Below the pieces are notes generated by a model. The model did not search any database, was not told the origin of the DNA, and saw only the letters and a list, made by a program, of their open reading frames with translations. This document shows, piece after piece, positions 8,401 to 17,379 of a stretch of DNA of 64,000 nucleotides (positions are counted from its first letter, which is position 1; every line of letters begins with the position of its first letter). The DNA is from an uncultured bacterium. GTDB lineage: Bacteria; Planctomycetota; JAJSAM01; JAJVHW01. Location: assembly GCA_937996235.1 (NCBI GenBank), contig CALKVK010000029.1:62001-126000 (forward strand). The letters run 5' to 3'. The position numbers and the translations under genes are program-made.

Positions 8401-9244
8401 CACGACCGGCCTGGTCGTGCGGCTGACGAAGGGCCTCGAGATCGAGGGCGTGCTCGTGGACGAGCAGGGCGCGCCCGTCGCCGGCCAGCAGCTCTACGCG
8501 CAGCTCCTGAACGAGTCGGGACAGGTGGAGCAGACGCAGTACGGCTTCCCGTCGGCGTCCACGGACTCGAAGGGCGCGTTCGTGCTGCGCGGTCTCGTCC
8601 AGGGCTCCTACACGATCCAGCGCGGCTGGAACGGGAGCGCCAACGATGCGCGCGTCCTGCTCGGCGGCGAGCGCGTCGCCGCGGGCACGCGCGGGCTGCG
8701 CGTCACGCTGGGCAAGGGCGGAGCGATCGCGGGCGTGATCGTGGACGAGGCGGGCAACGCGGTGTCGGGCGAGCAGATGGTCGTCGGAGCGCGGCCGGAG
8801 GACGGCGGCGGCACCGAGCGCTGGGGGCAGGTGCAGAGCGGCGGCTCGTTCCGCGTCGAGGGCCTGACGACCGGGGTCCGCTACGTGCTGCGCACGCGCG
8901 GCGGCGGGTACGCGCCGGGGAAGTCGGATCCCGTCGATCCGGGGACCGAGGGCGTGCGGATCGTGGTGCACGAGGGCCTCGCGGCGTCGGGCGTCCTCGT
9001 GGACACGCGCGGCGCCGGCATCTCGGGCGCGACCGTGATGCTCCAGGGCGACGACAACGTGTGGGCGTGGGCGCAGACCGACGAGAGCGGCGCGTTCACG
9101 GTCAAGGGGCTCGAGCCGGGCTCGCACAAGGCCTCGGCGTGGCTGCCGGGAGCGGACGGGCAGCGCAACCAGCGCAACGTGCAGCTCGGCAGCGTCGAGG
9201 CCGGCTCGAGCGGGCTGCGCCTCGAGGCGCCCGACGCGGAGTGA
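5402..9244 (+). CDS. Giant CarboxypepD_reg multi-module surface protein
   Basis: A 1280-residue protein with an N-terminal membrane anchor (about residues 8-26, VVGGAVALVLLASVGLLLWL), a low-complexity linker, and about 13 consecutive carboxypeptidase-regulatory-like modules. Each module opens with a recognisable strand such as VSGVVRDADTGPLAGALV, LSGTVYGADGAPLAGAQV, IAGRVHLADGSPVQGAQV or ASGVLVDTRGAGISGATV and is about 85-100 residues long. These beta-sandwich modules are non-catalytic and usually act in binding or as spacers in large extracytoplasmic proteins. No peptidase, sortase motif or C-terminal sorting signal is seen. A strong GGAGGG Shine-Dalgarno precedes the ATG. It is divergent from a protein of the same class and convergent with the glycosyltransferase at 9266. 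Confidence 0.88.
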   Translation: MGKGRVVGGAVALVLLASVGLLLWLVMQDGAGPLPPADSPGAADGARDEQPAADAGGGGRRHATREGTAALHGRVVRGKVEAPFEGAGVRLLREGFPDWTAASGADGSFRFEKLPEGGPYTVAVDAADCAPVRLPGLGLERHDDLDVGTLRLDRAVAVTVQVRSLDDTPIAGARVEAFASAPVRWESDWTKRLVQIGIEPVAVAALVTDAAGEVHFDALATGTWTFRATKAGFARGGRPGAVLSADDPSRPVVIRLQPGHTVSGVVRDADTGPLAGALVLAMRPGDAWSPQNSALYGRATSGADGAYELQGLEEGVVAIWAARAGSIPSQRALLKVPEIASFDLELRSGAVLTGLVTDVADGTPVADVEVRAVCYESNQQSVGAATTDAEGRYTITDLPEAMLNTVSVDRPGWVVQPDDGKQVWLQLALPHGETVTHDIRLRRAADLVGVVRGPDGPLADANVNFYHQQPGGGFGSRSATTDATGRFRLQGVYEGKGIVQIRASGHFQRDFPEQYWQELQNGTVPEAWGVEMPTTGTVEKEFLLERCARLSGTVYGADGAPLAGAQVTSWSSSASTKTTTAADGTYALDGVAAGSTASVNVSAEGHCGDSRSIERGDGSAQSGVDFHLVATKHVRGTVRSADGAPLQAAWVQVVAAPQPPPQDQPWQWQDPDHRFDRFGKEPVRADGSFDVELRSKVGKFVVRAGAAGGTPTMSQPFDVDESRAEYDVDVTLRDALTVTGRVVADATGDPVVGAHVGFGRRHPMADTQPWYDQNNPTPIVAVTDADGRFVARADADGAYKLTADATGFVQARARVDVPRAGDVDLRLKAQCVIAGRVHLADGSPVQGAQVTYERVGASGEQPMMQQPALTGTNGAFRLSDLAPGRYTLHVASGWASKVNIRPLAMPSVEAGREDLDVTVEAGLVISGRIIDDTGAGVGEIWVQCQRENAESDPDQWTGAQTAHDGAFEIVGLRDGTHTLGFTDNGQRGFAGDQRKGVAAGTTGLVVRLTKGLEIEGVLVDEQGAPVAGQQLYAQLLNESGQVEQTQYGFPSASTDSKGAFVLRGLVQGSYTIQRGWNGSANDARVLLGGERVAAGTRGLRVTLGKGGAIAGVIVDEAGNAVSGEQMVVGARPEDGGGTERWGQVQSGGSFRVEGLTTGVRYVLRTRGGGYAPGKSDPVDPGTEGVRIVVHEGLAASGVLVDTRGAGISGATVMLQGDDNVWAWAQTDESGAFTVKGLEPGSHKASAWLPGADGQRNQRNVQLGSVEAGSSGLRLEAPDAE

Positions 9245-9265
9245 GCGCCGCGGGCCCGCGCCCGC

Positions 9266-11236
9266 TCAGTCGCCGGTGTGGGGACGGAGCGCCAGGGTGA
9301 TGATCGTCGTCGCGCCCGCGCGGCGGCGCGGCGCGCTCTCGACGTAGCCGGGGTCCGCCGCCAGCTCGGCGAGGTACGCATCGACCATGTGCGTCCGCAG
9401 GCGGCGCGGCAGCCGGTCGGGCACGGGCAGGACCAGCGACTCCGGCGCGACGGCGCCGCGGTGGTCCCACATCGGCGCGACGGCGAACACGTCGCGGCCG
9501 AGTCCGCGCTGCAGGTAGTAGTTGAGCGGCGTCGCGAGGATGAACTCCGGATCGACGTGCACGCCCGTGCGCACCTCGGGCAGGATCTCCGACGCCACCG
9601 CAGGGGCGTCCTCGTAGCCCACGTACCACGGCGCGGCGGGGTCGGTGGCGGTCGCTCGGAGCGCCGGCGTGAACGCGCACGCGGCGACGACGGCCGCGGC
9701 GACCACGAGCGCGTCGCGCGCGCGCTCCGGCAGGCGGACGAGTTGCAGCAGCAGGACGGCGCCTGCGCACGCCAGCGGCACGAACAGCAGGTACAGGAAG
9801 CCGAGCGTCCAGAACGGCGGGAACGCTCGGACGACCGCGAGGATGCACGACCAGCCGACGACGGTCGCGACGAGCAGCCGCACGCCGGGCCGCGCTCCCG
9901 CGCGACGCACGAGGAGCGCGGCGGCCGCGCACGCGCCGAGCGCGATCGTGAGCGCCGCCGGGCGTCCGTGCACCCAGAGGCTCCAGATCTCGCGCGCCTT
10001 CATCCCGATCACGGTCAGCGTGTCGAAGCGGTCGGGGTGCCGGCCGAAGCGCCGCTGCTCGTCGAGCACGCCGGCGACGCTCCCGACCACCTGCGCGGGC
10101 GAGTAGAGGAACGCCGCGAGCGCGCCGATCGCGGCGTACGCCACGCCCACGCGGAAGAAGTACGCGAGCCCCAGTCGCTCGCGCTCGGCGACACCGGCCC
10201 ACGCGAGCCAGATCCCGCAGATGGCGAGCGGCACGGCCATCACCGGCACGGCGTAGAGCCCGAGCGCGCCCGCCAGGACGAACAGCAACCACGCGCGGGG
10301 CTCGCCGCGCACGATGCGCGGCAGGAGCACGAGCTGCGCGAGGAAGAAGAACTGCAGCAGCGGGTAGCCGCGCGCGTTCGTCAGCGAGTCCACGTAGTAG
10401 GGCGACGTCGCGAGGACGGCCACGGTCGCGAGTGCCGCGGTGCGGCCGAAGTGCGCACGCGCCGCGGCGTAGGCCACCGGCAGGCTCGCGACGCCGAAGA
10501 GCCACGCGGGCAGGCGCACGGCCCACTCGGAGCTGCCCCACAGCCGGAAGCACACGTGCGCGAGCAGGTTGTGGAGGATGTGGTTGTTGGTCGCGTTGTA
10601 GGCCGTCGCGATGAACGGCACGGGGCGCCGGATGTAGTGCAGGTACGAGGCCGCCTCGTCCACGCGCATCGGCTGCGTGAGCGCGCGGCCCGAGATCCAC
10701 GCGGCGAACAGCGTCAGCGCGGCGAGCACGGCCAGGTGCACGCGGTCGGTGCGGTCCGCGCGGCGCACGCGGGCGATCAGGTCCGCGGGCAGGTGCAGCA
10801 CGCCGCGCACCGCGTCCTGCAGCGACGCCGCGAAGCGCCAGCGCAGGAAGCACGCGAGCGCGCCGAGCAGCGCCCACGCGACCGCGGCGAGCACGAGCCG
10901 CTGCTGGATGCCCGCGATGCGCTCGGCCGTGAAGTGCTCCGCCGTGCCGTCGGGTGCGAGCCCGTCGGCCAGGCTCTTCAGCGTGGCGCCGTCCACCAGC
11001 GCGGCGACGACCGCAGCGAGTGCGGCGGCGAACGGCAGTCCGCACACCAGCCAGCACAGCCGCGACGGCAGGCCGCGGCGCGCGGGCGCCGCCCGCTCGG
11101 GGGGCAGCACGCCGCACCGCACGAGCAGTGCGCGCACCCCGGACGCCGGCTCCGGCCGGTCGGTTCCCGTCAAGCTTCCGCCTCCGTCGCCCACCGACAC
11201 GCGGCGCTCCCGCGGACGTTCCCCCGGTCCGTCCAT
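9266..11236 (-). CDS. GT-C fold membrane glycosyltransferase (GT39/PMT-like)
   Basis: A 656-residue polytopic membrane protein with about ten hydrophobic segments. Early in the protein the motif MRVDEAASYLHYI lies just after a membrane segment. An acidic DE pair in the first extracytoplasmic loop is the catalytic signature of GT-C transferases that use lipid-linked sugars (GT39/GT83, ArnT/PMT type). The C-terminal 130 residues form a soluble extracytoplasmic domain. It probably transfers a sugar from a polyprenyl carrier to protein or lipid on the outer face of the inner membrane. The ATG at 11236 is preferred, though the signal is weak, and a GTG about 15 codons inside (VSVGDGG) is an alternative. 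It follows the efflux operon on the same strand, 158 bases downstream of the upstream gene's stop. Acceptor and donor are unknown. Confidence 0.75.
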   Translation of the reverse strand: MDGPGERPRERRVSVGDGGGSLTGTDRPEPASGVRALLVRCGVLPPERAAPARRGLPSRLCWLVCGLPFAAALAAVVAALVDGATLKSLADGLAPDGTAEHFTAERIAGIQQRLVLAAVAWALLGALACFLRWRFAASLQDAVRGVLHLPADLIARVRRADRTDRVHLAVLAALTLFAAWISGRALTQPMRVDEAASYLHYIRRPVPFIATAYNATNNHILHNLLAHVCFRLWGSSEWAVRLPAWLFGVASLPVAYAAARAHFGRTAALATVAVLATSPYYVDSLTNARGYPLLQFFFLAQLVLLPRIVRGEPRAWLLFVLAGALGLYAVPVMAVPLAICGIWLAWAGVAERERLGLAYFFRVGVAYAAIGALAAFLYSPAQVVGSVAGVLDEQRRFGRHPDRFDTLTVIGMKAREIWSLWVHGRPAALTIALGACAAAALLVRRAGARPGVRLLVATVVGWSCILAVVRAFPPFWTLGFLYLLFVPLACAGAVLLLQLVRLPERARDALVVAAAVVAACAFTPALRATATDPAAPWYVGYEDAPAVASEILPEVRTGVHVDPEFILATPLNYYLQRGLGRDVFAVAPMWDHRGAVAPESLVLPVPDRLPRRLRTHMVDAYLAELAADPGYVESAPRRRAGATTIITLALRPHTGD

Positions 11237-11394
11237 CCGGATCGACACGCGCTCAGCGGATTGGACACGTGGACGTCCCGACCGCGTTCCGAACTGCAGC
11301 GTCCCGAGCAGCGCAAGTGCGATGCCGCGCGGCGCCCGCCCCGCGAGAGTCTCGCCGCGGAGCGCGCGCGGGGGAAGGACCCGCGCGTCGTCGC

Positions 11395-14300
11395 TCAGGC
11401 CGCGCGCGTGCGGCGGAGACGCCGCGCGAGGTCGTCGAAGAGCGACCAGGCGACGGGCGTCACGAGCAGCGTGAGCAGCAGGCACAGCGTCTGCCCGCCG
11501 ATCACGACGGTCGCGACGGCGCGCCGCTCCTCGGCGCCCGGGCCGCTGCCGATCGCGAGCGGGAGCATCCCGGCGACGAGGGTCAGCGTGGTCATGAGGA
11601 TCGGGCGCAGGCGCTCGCGGTTGGCCTGCAGGATCGCCTCGGCGCGCGGCACCCCCGCGGCGACGAGCCCGTTCATGTGGTCGATCTGCAGGATCGAGTT
11701 CTTCTTCACGACGCCGAAGAGCACCAGCATCCCGAGCGCGGAGTAGAGGTTCAGCGAGCCCCCGGTCAGCCACAGCGACGCGAGGGCGAACGGCGCGGAG
11801 AGCGGCAGCGAGAGCAGGATCGTGAGCGGGTGCAGGAGGCTCTCGAACTGCGACGCAAGGATCAGGTACATGAAGACGACGGAGAGCGCGAACGCCCACG
11901 CGAGCTCGCTGAACGTGCGCTCCATCTCGCGGCTGCGCCCCTGCAGGCGCGTGGAGTAGGTCGCGGGCATGCCGAGGGCGGCGGTCTCCTCGCGCAGCAC
12001 CTCGAGCCGGTCCGCCAGCGCGAAGCCGGGTGCGACGCCGCCGCGTACCGAGATCGCGCGCTGGCGGTCCAGGCGGTCGATGCGCGAGGGCGCGAGGACC
12101 GGCTCGATCGACGCGAGCGCGCCCAGCTCGACCAGGTTGCCGCCGCCGCCCGGCAGGCGCAGCAGCTCGACGAGCTCGGGACGGTCGCGGTCCTCGGGCC
12201 GCAGACGCAGCCGCACGTCGTAGTCCTCGCCCGCGAGCGGGTCGCGGAAGCGCCCCACCTCGTCGTCGCCGCCGACGAGCAGCCGCAGCGCCGAGCCGAT
12301 GTCGCGGATGCGCACGCCGAGGTCGGCCGCGCGGTCGCGGTCGATGCGCACGCGCAGCTCGGGGCGGTCGAGGCGCAGCGACGTGTCGAGACCGCGGAAC
12401 CCGCCGCGCTCGGTCGCGCGCACGCGCAGCGTCTCGGCGTAGGCGTAGAGGTCGTCGAGCACCGGGCCCTGCAGCACGTAGTCCACGTCCCAGGAGCCGC
12501 CGCCGATGTTGAACGACGGATAGTTGCGCACCTGCACGCGCACGCCGGGCAGGCGCTTCAGCCGCGTCTCGAGCTCCGTCATCACCTCGGACTGCGAGCG
12601 CAGCCCGCGCCACGCCGCCGACGGCTCGCCCGCGAGGAGCGCGCGCGCGATGCGCCCGACCGAGAGCACGCGCTCGTCGTGCGGCGTGAGCTGCACGTTC
12701 ACGTCGGCGCGGTTCACCTGCCCCAGGAAGCCGCCGCCCGTGGTGACGAGCGCGTGCAGCACGCCGGGCGTCGCCAGGATCTCGCGCTCGGCCAGGTCCG
12801 CGTGGCTGCGCATCGCCTCGAAGCCCGTGCCCTCGGGGGCGGTGACCTGCACGCGGAACTCCGCCTCGTCCACGTCGCCCGGCGTGAACTCCTGCGGCAC
12901 GGTCAGGAGCAGCGGCACCGACGACGCCGCGACGAGCAGCGCGACGACGCTCACGACGCCGCGGTGGCGCAGCGACCACGCGAGCAGCACGCCGTAGACG
13001 CGGTCGATGCGCGCGTAGAAGCCGCCGCGCGACGCGCCGTGCCCCGCGCCGCCGCCGGCGTCGGAGGGCCGCAGGATGCGCGACGCCATCATCGGCGTCA
13101 GCGAGAACGAGACGAACAGGCTGACGAGGATCGCGACGGCCGACGTGATGCCGAACTGGTAGAGGAAGCGCCCGGCGACGCTCGACATGAACGCCACGGG
13201 CACGAAGATCACGACGAGGCTCAGCGTGGTCGCGAGCACGGCGAGCGCGATCTCGGCCGTCGCCTCGCGCGCGGCGACGAGCGGCGTCGAGCCCTTCTCC
13301 TCGACGTGGCGGAAGACGTTCTCGAGCACCACGATCGCGTCGTCGATGACGATGCCGACCATCAGCACGAGCGCGAGCATCGTGACGCTGTTCAGCGTGA
13401 ACCCGAGCGCGTACATCGCGGCGAAGGTCGCGACGACGGAGACGGGGATCGCGACGCACGCGATCAGCGTCGAGCGCCAGCTCCGCATGAAGAGCAGCAC
13501 CACGAGGCTCGCGAGGATGCTGCCGAGCACGAGGTGCAGGTCGATCTCGTGCAGCGCCGCCTCGATGTAGCGCGACTGGTCGCGCACGACCACGAGCCCC
13601 ACGTCCAGCGGGAGCTGCGAGCGCACGAGGTCGAGGTTGCCCTTCACTGCGTCGATGACGGCGATCGTGCTCGCGCCCGACTGACGCACCACCTCGACGA
13701 CGACCGTCGGCCGGCCGTCGAAGCGCGCGAGGGTGCGCGGCTCCGCGGTGCCGTCCTCCGCGCGGCCGAGGTCGCCGATGCGCACCGGCACGCCGTCGAA
13801 GTTCGCGACGACGAGCTGCTCGAACGCGGCGGCGTCCACCAGCCGGCCCTCGGTGCGCAGCGTGCGCTCGCGGTCGGGGGCCGTCACGTTGCCGCCCGGC
13901 ACGTCGGCGTTCTGCGACGCGAGCGCGTCGCGGACGGCCGTCACGGGCAGCGAGTAGGCGGCGAGCCGGTCCGCGTCGAGCCACACGTTCAGCGTGCGCT
14001 CGAGGCCGCCCACCACGCGCACCTCGCCGACGCCCGAGGCGCGCTCGACGAGCGGCTTCACGACCTTGTCGGCGAGCTCCGTCAGCTCGCGCAGCGTGCG
14101 CTCGCCGGAGAGCGCCAGCGTGATCACGGGCTCCGAGTCGTTGTCGACCTTCGAGACGACCGGCGGCTCCGCGGCGTCGGGCAGGCGGCGCGTCGCGCCG
14201 GCGACGCGGTCGCGCACGTCCTGCGCGGCGCTGTCGATGTCGCGACCGAGCTGGAACGTCGCGATCACGATCGACGAGCCGGCGCCGGAGATGGAGCGGA

Positions 14301-14541
14301 GCTGGTCGATGCCCTCGACCGTGTTGACGGCCTCCTCGATGATCTCGGAGACCTCGGTCTCGACCTCGACCGGCGACGCGCCCGGGAGCTGCGTCTGCAC
14401 GCGCACCGTCGGCAGGTCCACCGACGGCAGGCGGTCCACGCCGAGGCGCATGTGGCTCGCGGCGCCGATGACGACGAGGCCGACCGCGAGCATCGACGCG
14501 AACACGGGGCGGCGGATGCAGACCTCAGCGAGCTTCTGCAC
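11395..14541 (-). CDS. RND-family efflux pump inner-membrane subunit (AcrB/MexF-like)
   Basis: At 1048 residues this has the length of hydrophobe/amphiphile efflux (HAE1) RND pumps. The sequence shows the N-terminal transmembrane helix after CIRRPVFASMLAVGLVVIG, a first large porter loop, the TM4 proton-relay motif VGIVIDDAIVVLENV with the paired aspartates, a second porter loop, and the TM10-11 region with GVVKKNSILQIDHMNGL. It would use the proton gradient to expel drugs, bile-like compounds or envelope intermediates through an outer-membrane channel. The start is a GTG at 14541 with a good GGAGG six bases upstream. It overlaps the outer-membrane factor gene by 17 bases, so translation is probably coupled. 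It is the last gene of a three-gene tripartite pump operon. Confidence 0.93.
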   Translation of the reverse strand: MQKLAEVCIRRPVFASMLAVGLVVIGAASHMRLGVDRLPSVDLPTVRVQTQLPGASPVEVETEVSEIIEEAVNTVEGIDQLRSISGAGSSIVIATFQLGRDIDSAAQDVRDRVAGATRRLPDAAEPPVVSKVDNDSEPVITLALSGERTLRELTELADKVVKPLVERASGVGEVRVVGGLERTLNVWLDADRLAAYSLPVTAVRDALASQNADVPGGNVTAPDRERTLRTEGRLVDAAAFEQLVVANFDGVPVRIGDLGRAEDGTAEPRTLARFDGRPTVVVEVVRQSGASTIAVIDAVKGNLDLVRSQLPLDVGLVVVRDQSRYIEAALHEIDLHLVLGSILASLVVLLFMRSWRSTLIACVAIPVSVVATFAAMYALGFTLNSVTMLALVLMVGIVIDDAIVVLENVFRHVEEKGSTPLVAAREATAEIALAVLATTLSLVVIFVPVAFMSSVAGRFLYQFGITSAVAILVSLFVSFSLTPMMASRILRPSDAGGGAGHGASRGGFYARIDRVYGVLLAWSLRHRGVVSVVALLVAASSVPLLLTVPQEFTPGDVDEAEFRVQVTAPEGTGFEAMRSHADLAEREILATPGVLHALVTTGGGFLGQVNRADVNVQLTPHDERVLSVGRIARALLAGEPSAAWRGLRSQSEVMTELETRLKRLPGVRVQVRNYPSFNIGGGSWDVDYVLQGPVLDDLYAYAETLRVRATERGGFRGLDTSLRLDRPELRVRIDRDRAADLGVRIRDIGSALRLLVGGDDEVGRFRDPLAGEDYDVRLRLRPEDRDRPELVELLRLPGGGGNLVELGALASIEPVLAPSRIDRLDRQRAISVRGGVAPGFALADRLEVLREETAALGMPATYSTRLQGRSREMERTFSELAWAFALSVVFMYLILASQFESLLHPLTILLSLPLSAPFALASLWLTGGSLNLYSALGMLVLFGVVKKNSILQIDHMNGLVAAGVPRAEAILQANRERLRPILMTTLTLVAGMLPLAIGSGPGAEERRAVATVVIGGQTLCLLLTLLVTPVAWSLFDDLARRLRRTRAA

Positions 14542-15922
14542 GGCGTGCCTCCGCGTCGTCGCGCACGAGCCCGAGCAGCGTGTGCAGCTCGCCCGTCGCG
14601 CGCAGCAGCTCGAGCCGCCGCAGCGCCACGAGCAGCTCGGCGTCGGTCAGGTCGAGGTCGGCGGAGAGCAGCTCGTCCTGCGCGGCGAGGCGCTCGAGGT
14701 TCGTGCCGAGCCCGGCGGCCCAGAGCCCCTCGGCCTGCTCGCGCGAGCGCTCCGCGGCCGCGCGCCGGACGTGCAGCGCGTCGATGCGCCGGCGCGCCGC
14801 GTCGAGGTGCTCGAGCGCGTCGTCCACGTCGCGCGCGACGCTGCGCCGCACCAGCGCGAGCGTCGCGTGGGCGGCGCGCAGCCGCGAGAGCGCGGTGCGC
14901 ACGTCGAGCTCGATGAGCCCCGCGTCGAAGAGCGGCAGCGAGATGCGCACCGCCGACGTCCAGTCGAGCGCCGTCGGCTCGGAGTCGCGCGACAGGAAGC
15001 CGGTGAAGTCGGCCTCGATCGACGGCCAGAAACGCCCGTACGCCGCGCGCACGCCGGCCGCCTGCGCGTCCACGTCGCACGCCGCCGCCTCGACCTCCGG
15101 GCGGGCCGCGAGCGCTGCGGCGCGCAGCGCCGCCACGTCGCGCGTGTCGTCGGCTCGCGCGACGGGCGGGGCGAGCGGCGTCGCGGTCGCGTCGCGCGCG
15201 GTCAGGAACCCGAGCAGGTTGCGCGCCTCGCGGGCCTCGGTCTCGGCGGCGACGAGCGCGACCTGCGAGTCGGCCGCGCGCGACTCGGAGAGCGCGACGT
15301 CGAGCGGCCGCGCGACGCCCGCCTCGACGCGCGCGCGCGCGTCGTCGATACGCGCCCCCTGGAACGCGATCGACGCGCGCAGCACGTCGGCGCGGCGCTC
15401 GGCGCGCAGCACCGCGAAGTGTGCGCGCGCGGTGTCGAGGAGCAGCGCGTCCTGCGCCGCGAGCAGTTCCGCCCGCGCACGCAGCGCGTCGAGCGCGGCG
15501 GCGTCGGTGTCGGCGCTGTCGGCGACCGGATCGAGCGCGAAGTCGCCGCGCACGGGCGCGTCGAGTCCGCTGTGGCGGCCGTGGCCCGTGCGCTCGTCGA
15601 GCGACACCTCGGGCTCGAGGTCGAAGCGCGCGAGGAAGCGCGCCGCGACGCGGCGGCGCTCGAGCAGCACGCGCACGTACGCCTCGCCCTCGACGCGCAG
15701 CGTCTCGTTCGCGGCGTTGGCGAGGCGCATCGAGAGCACGACGTCCTGCGGCGTGCCGGGCGCGTCCGCGGGGACGGCGTCGCCGGCACCGGCGTAGAGC
15801 ACGTCGCGGTAGAGCGCGGGGTCCGCGCTGCCGTCCACCGCGCAGGCGCCGGTCGCGAGGGCGCCGGTCGCGAGGGCGGCGGCGACGAGCACGGCGCCGG
15901 CGCGCACGCCGCCGTGCGTCAT
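14525..15922 (-). CDS. TolC-family outer-membrane efflux channel
   Basis: A 465-residue protein with an N-terminal hydrophobic signal (residues 8-26) followed by a weak lipobox-like ATGAC. It then has two repeats of long amphipathic helices rich in Ala, Arg and Leu, the internal duplication expected of the OEP (outer efflux protein) family. Examples are ARARVEAGVARPLDVALSES, typical of the helical hairpin turn, and FWPSIEADFTGFLS, typical of the beta-barrel strand. It would form the trimeric channel for the pump encoded directly downstream. It overlaps the adaptor gene by an ATGA and the pump gene by 17 bases. A lipidated OMF, as in NodT/OprM relatives, is possible. Confidence 0.87.
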   Translation of the reverse strand: MTHGGVRAGAVLVAAALATGALATGACAVDGSADPALYRDVLYAGAGDAVPADAPGTPQDVVLSMRLANAANETLRVEGEAYVRVLLERRRVAARFLARFDLEPEVSLDERTGHGRHSGLDAPVRGDFALDPVADSADTDAAALDALRARAELLAAQDALLLDTARAHFAVLRAERRADVLRASIAFQGARIDDARARVEAGVARPLDVALSESRAADSQVALVAAETEAREARNLLGFLTARDATATPLAPPVARADDTRDVAALRAAALAARPEVEAAACDVDAQAAGVRAAYGRFWPSIEADFTGFLSRDSEPTALDWTSAVRISLPLFDAGLIELDVRTALSRLRAAHATLALVRRSVARDVDDALEHLDAARRRIDALHVRRAAAERSREQAEGLWAAGLGTNLERLAAQDELLSADLDLTDAELLVALRRLELLRATGELHTLLGLVRDDAEARRAEAR

Positions 15923-17217
15923 CCGCCCTCCGGCGCGCCCTCGGGCGTGACGCGGCTGCCGGGCACGAGCGACGCCGGCGGTGCGGGCAGGTACGACTCG
16001 CCCGCGTCGAGCCCCTCGACGATCTCGACGCGCCCGCCGATGCGCCGTCCGATCGTGACGGGCCGCTCGACGGCGCGTCCGTCCGCGACCACGAGCACCT
16101 TGTGCACGCCGGCGAAGGTGCGCAGCGCGCTCTCGGGCACGAGCACGACCGTCTCGTCGGTGCCGAGCTCGATCTCCGCCGTCGCGAACGCGCCCGGTGC
16201 GAGCGCGAGCGCGGCGTTCGGCACCGCCGCCTCGACGACGTACGTGCGCGTGCGCGGATCGACCTCGGGGCGCACGCGCACCAGCTTCGCAGCCACCGGC
16301 TCGCCCGCCGACGCCACCGAGACCTGCACGGCGAGACCGACGACGACGCCCGTCATGCGCCGCTCGGGCACGGCGAGCCGGAGCAGCAGCGGGTCCGCGT
16401 CGACGAGGCGCAGCAGCGGATCGCCGACGCGCACGTAGTCGCCGACCGCGACGCTGCGCTCCGCGACGACGTACGTCGGCGGGGACGCGGCGCCCGCCGT
16501 GGTCGCGCCCGGCAGCGCGGGGCGCGCACCGTCCGGAGTGACGACGTGCGTGCGGCGCAGGCGGTCCTCCGCGACATCGAGCAGCGCGCGTCGTGTGCGC
16601 GCCTCGGCGAGCAGCGTGCGCGCCGCGAGCAGCGCGCCCTCCTCGTCACTCCGTGCCACCTCCGCGGCGGCGCGCAGGTCGGCGAGCGCCTGCTCGCTGA
16701 TGAGCGGCGGGTCGCGCTCGAACAGCGCGCGGCCGCGCTCCCACCGCGCGTTCGCGTTGGCGGCCGCGACGCGCGCGCTCGCAACGTTCGGCAGTCCGGC
16801 GAGGTCGGGCTCGTCCGCGGGCAGCTCCTCGAGCCCGAGGCGCGTCAGCGTCTCCTCGAGCGCGCGCCGCCGCTGGTCGCGCTCGAGCACGAGGTCGCGG
16901 TCGTCGATGCGCACGAGCGGCTCGCCCGGCGGCACGCGGTCGCCCACGTCGTGCAGCACGGCGACGACACGCCCCTGCACCTCGGCGGCGACGGTCATCT
17001 CCTCCTCGGGCACGAGCGTGCCGACCACGCGCAGGCGCCGCGGCGCGGTGCCCGTGCCGACGAGGTCGGTGCGCACGCGCACGGGCGGCGCGTCGGCCGC
17101 GGCGGGCGCGGCGTCGTGCGACGCGGCCGGGCAGCCGGTCAGTCCGAGCGCGGCCGCCGCGACGAGTGCGAGCGCCGCGCGCCGCGGCGCTCCGTTCCGG
17201 GATCTGCCGCTCCGCAC
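15919..17217 (-). CDS. Periplasmic adaptor (membrane fusion) lipoprotein of RND efflux system, HlyD/AcrA family
   Basis: The 432-residue protein starts at a GTG (17217) with a strong GGAGGAGGAG Shine-Dalgarno eight bases upstream. A longer reading from 17310 lacks such support. A lipoprotein signal with lipobox LTGC ends at about residue 25. Then come the split lipoyl-like half (EMTVAAEVQGRVVAVLHDVG), an alpha-helical hairpin with coiled-coil composition, the second lipoyl half (AVGDYVRVGDPLLRLVD), a beta-barrel domain, and a membrane-proximal domain (VPESALRTFAGVHKVLVV). It connects the RND pump to the TolC-like channel. It is first in the operon, and its stop overlaps the next start as ATGA. 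Confidence 0.92.
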   Translation of the reverse strand: MRSGRSRNGAPRRAALALVAAAALGLTGCPAASHDAAPAAADAPPVRVRTDLVGTGTAPRRLRVVGTLVPEEEMTVAAEVQGRVVAVLHDVGDRVPPGEPLVRIDDRDLVLERDQRRRALEETLTRLGLEELPADEPDLAGLPNVASARVAAANANARWERGRALFERDPPLISEQALADLRAAAEVARSDEEGALLAARTLLAEARTRRALLDVAEDRLRRTHVVTPDGARPALPGATTAGAASPPTYVVAERSVAVGDYVRVGDPLLRLVDADPLLLRLAVPERRMTGVVVGLAVQVSVASAGEPVAAKLVRVRPEVDPRTRTYVVEAAVPNAALALAPGAFATAEIELGTDETVVLVPESALRTFAGVHKVLVVADGRAVERPVTIGRRIGGRVEIVEGLDAGESYLPAPPASLVPGSRVTPEGAPEGG

Positions 17218-17379
17218 GCGCCGCGCTCCTCCTCCCCGCGCGCCGCGCCGCGGAGGCGGGAGCGTAGCAGCCGGCCATGCAACCCGCACGAGGGACGGAC
17301 GCGGACGCACCCCGCGACGTTCCGTGCGGTATCGCGCACGACACAGACGCCGACGACGCGCCGACGACGCGCCGACGAC

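Noticed and set aside
9266..13984. A 1572-residue minus-strand frame reaching from the glycosyltransferase far into the RND pump gene
   Set aside because: Only the part from 11236 to 9266 shows membrane-protein character. The upstream part is an out-of-frame shadow of the RND gene.
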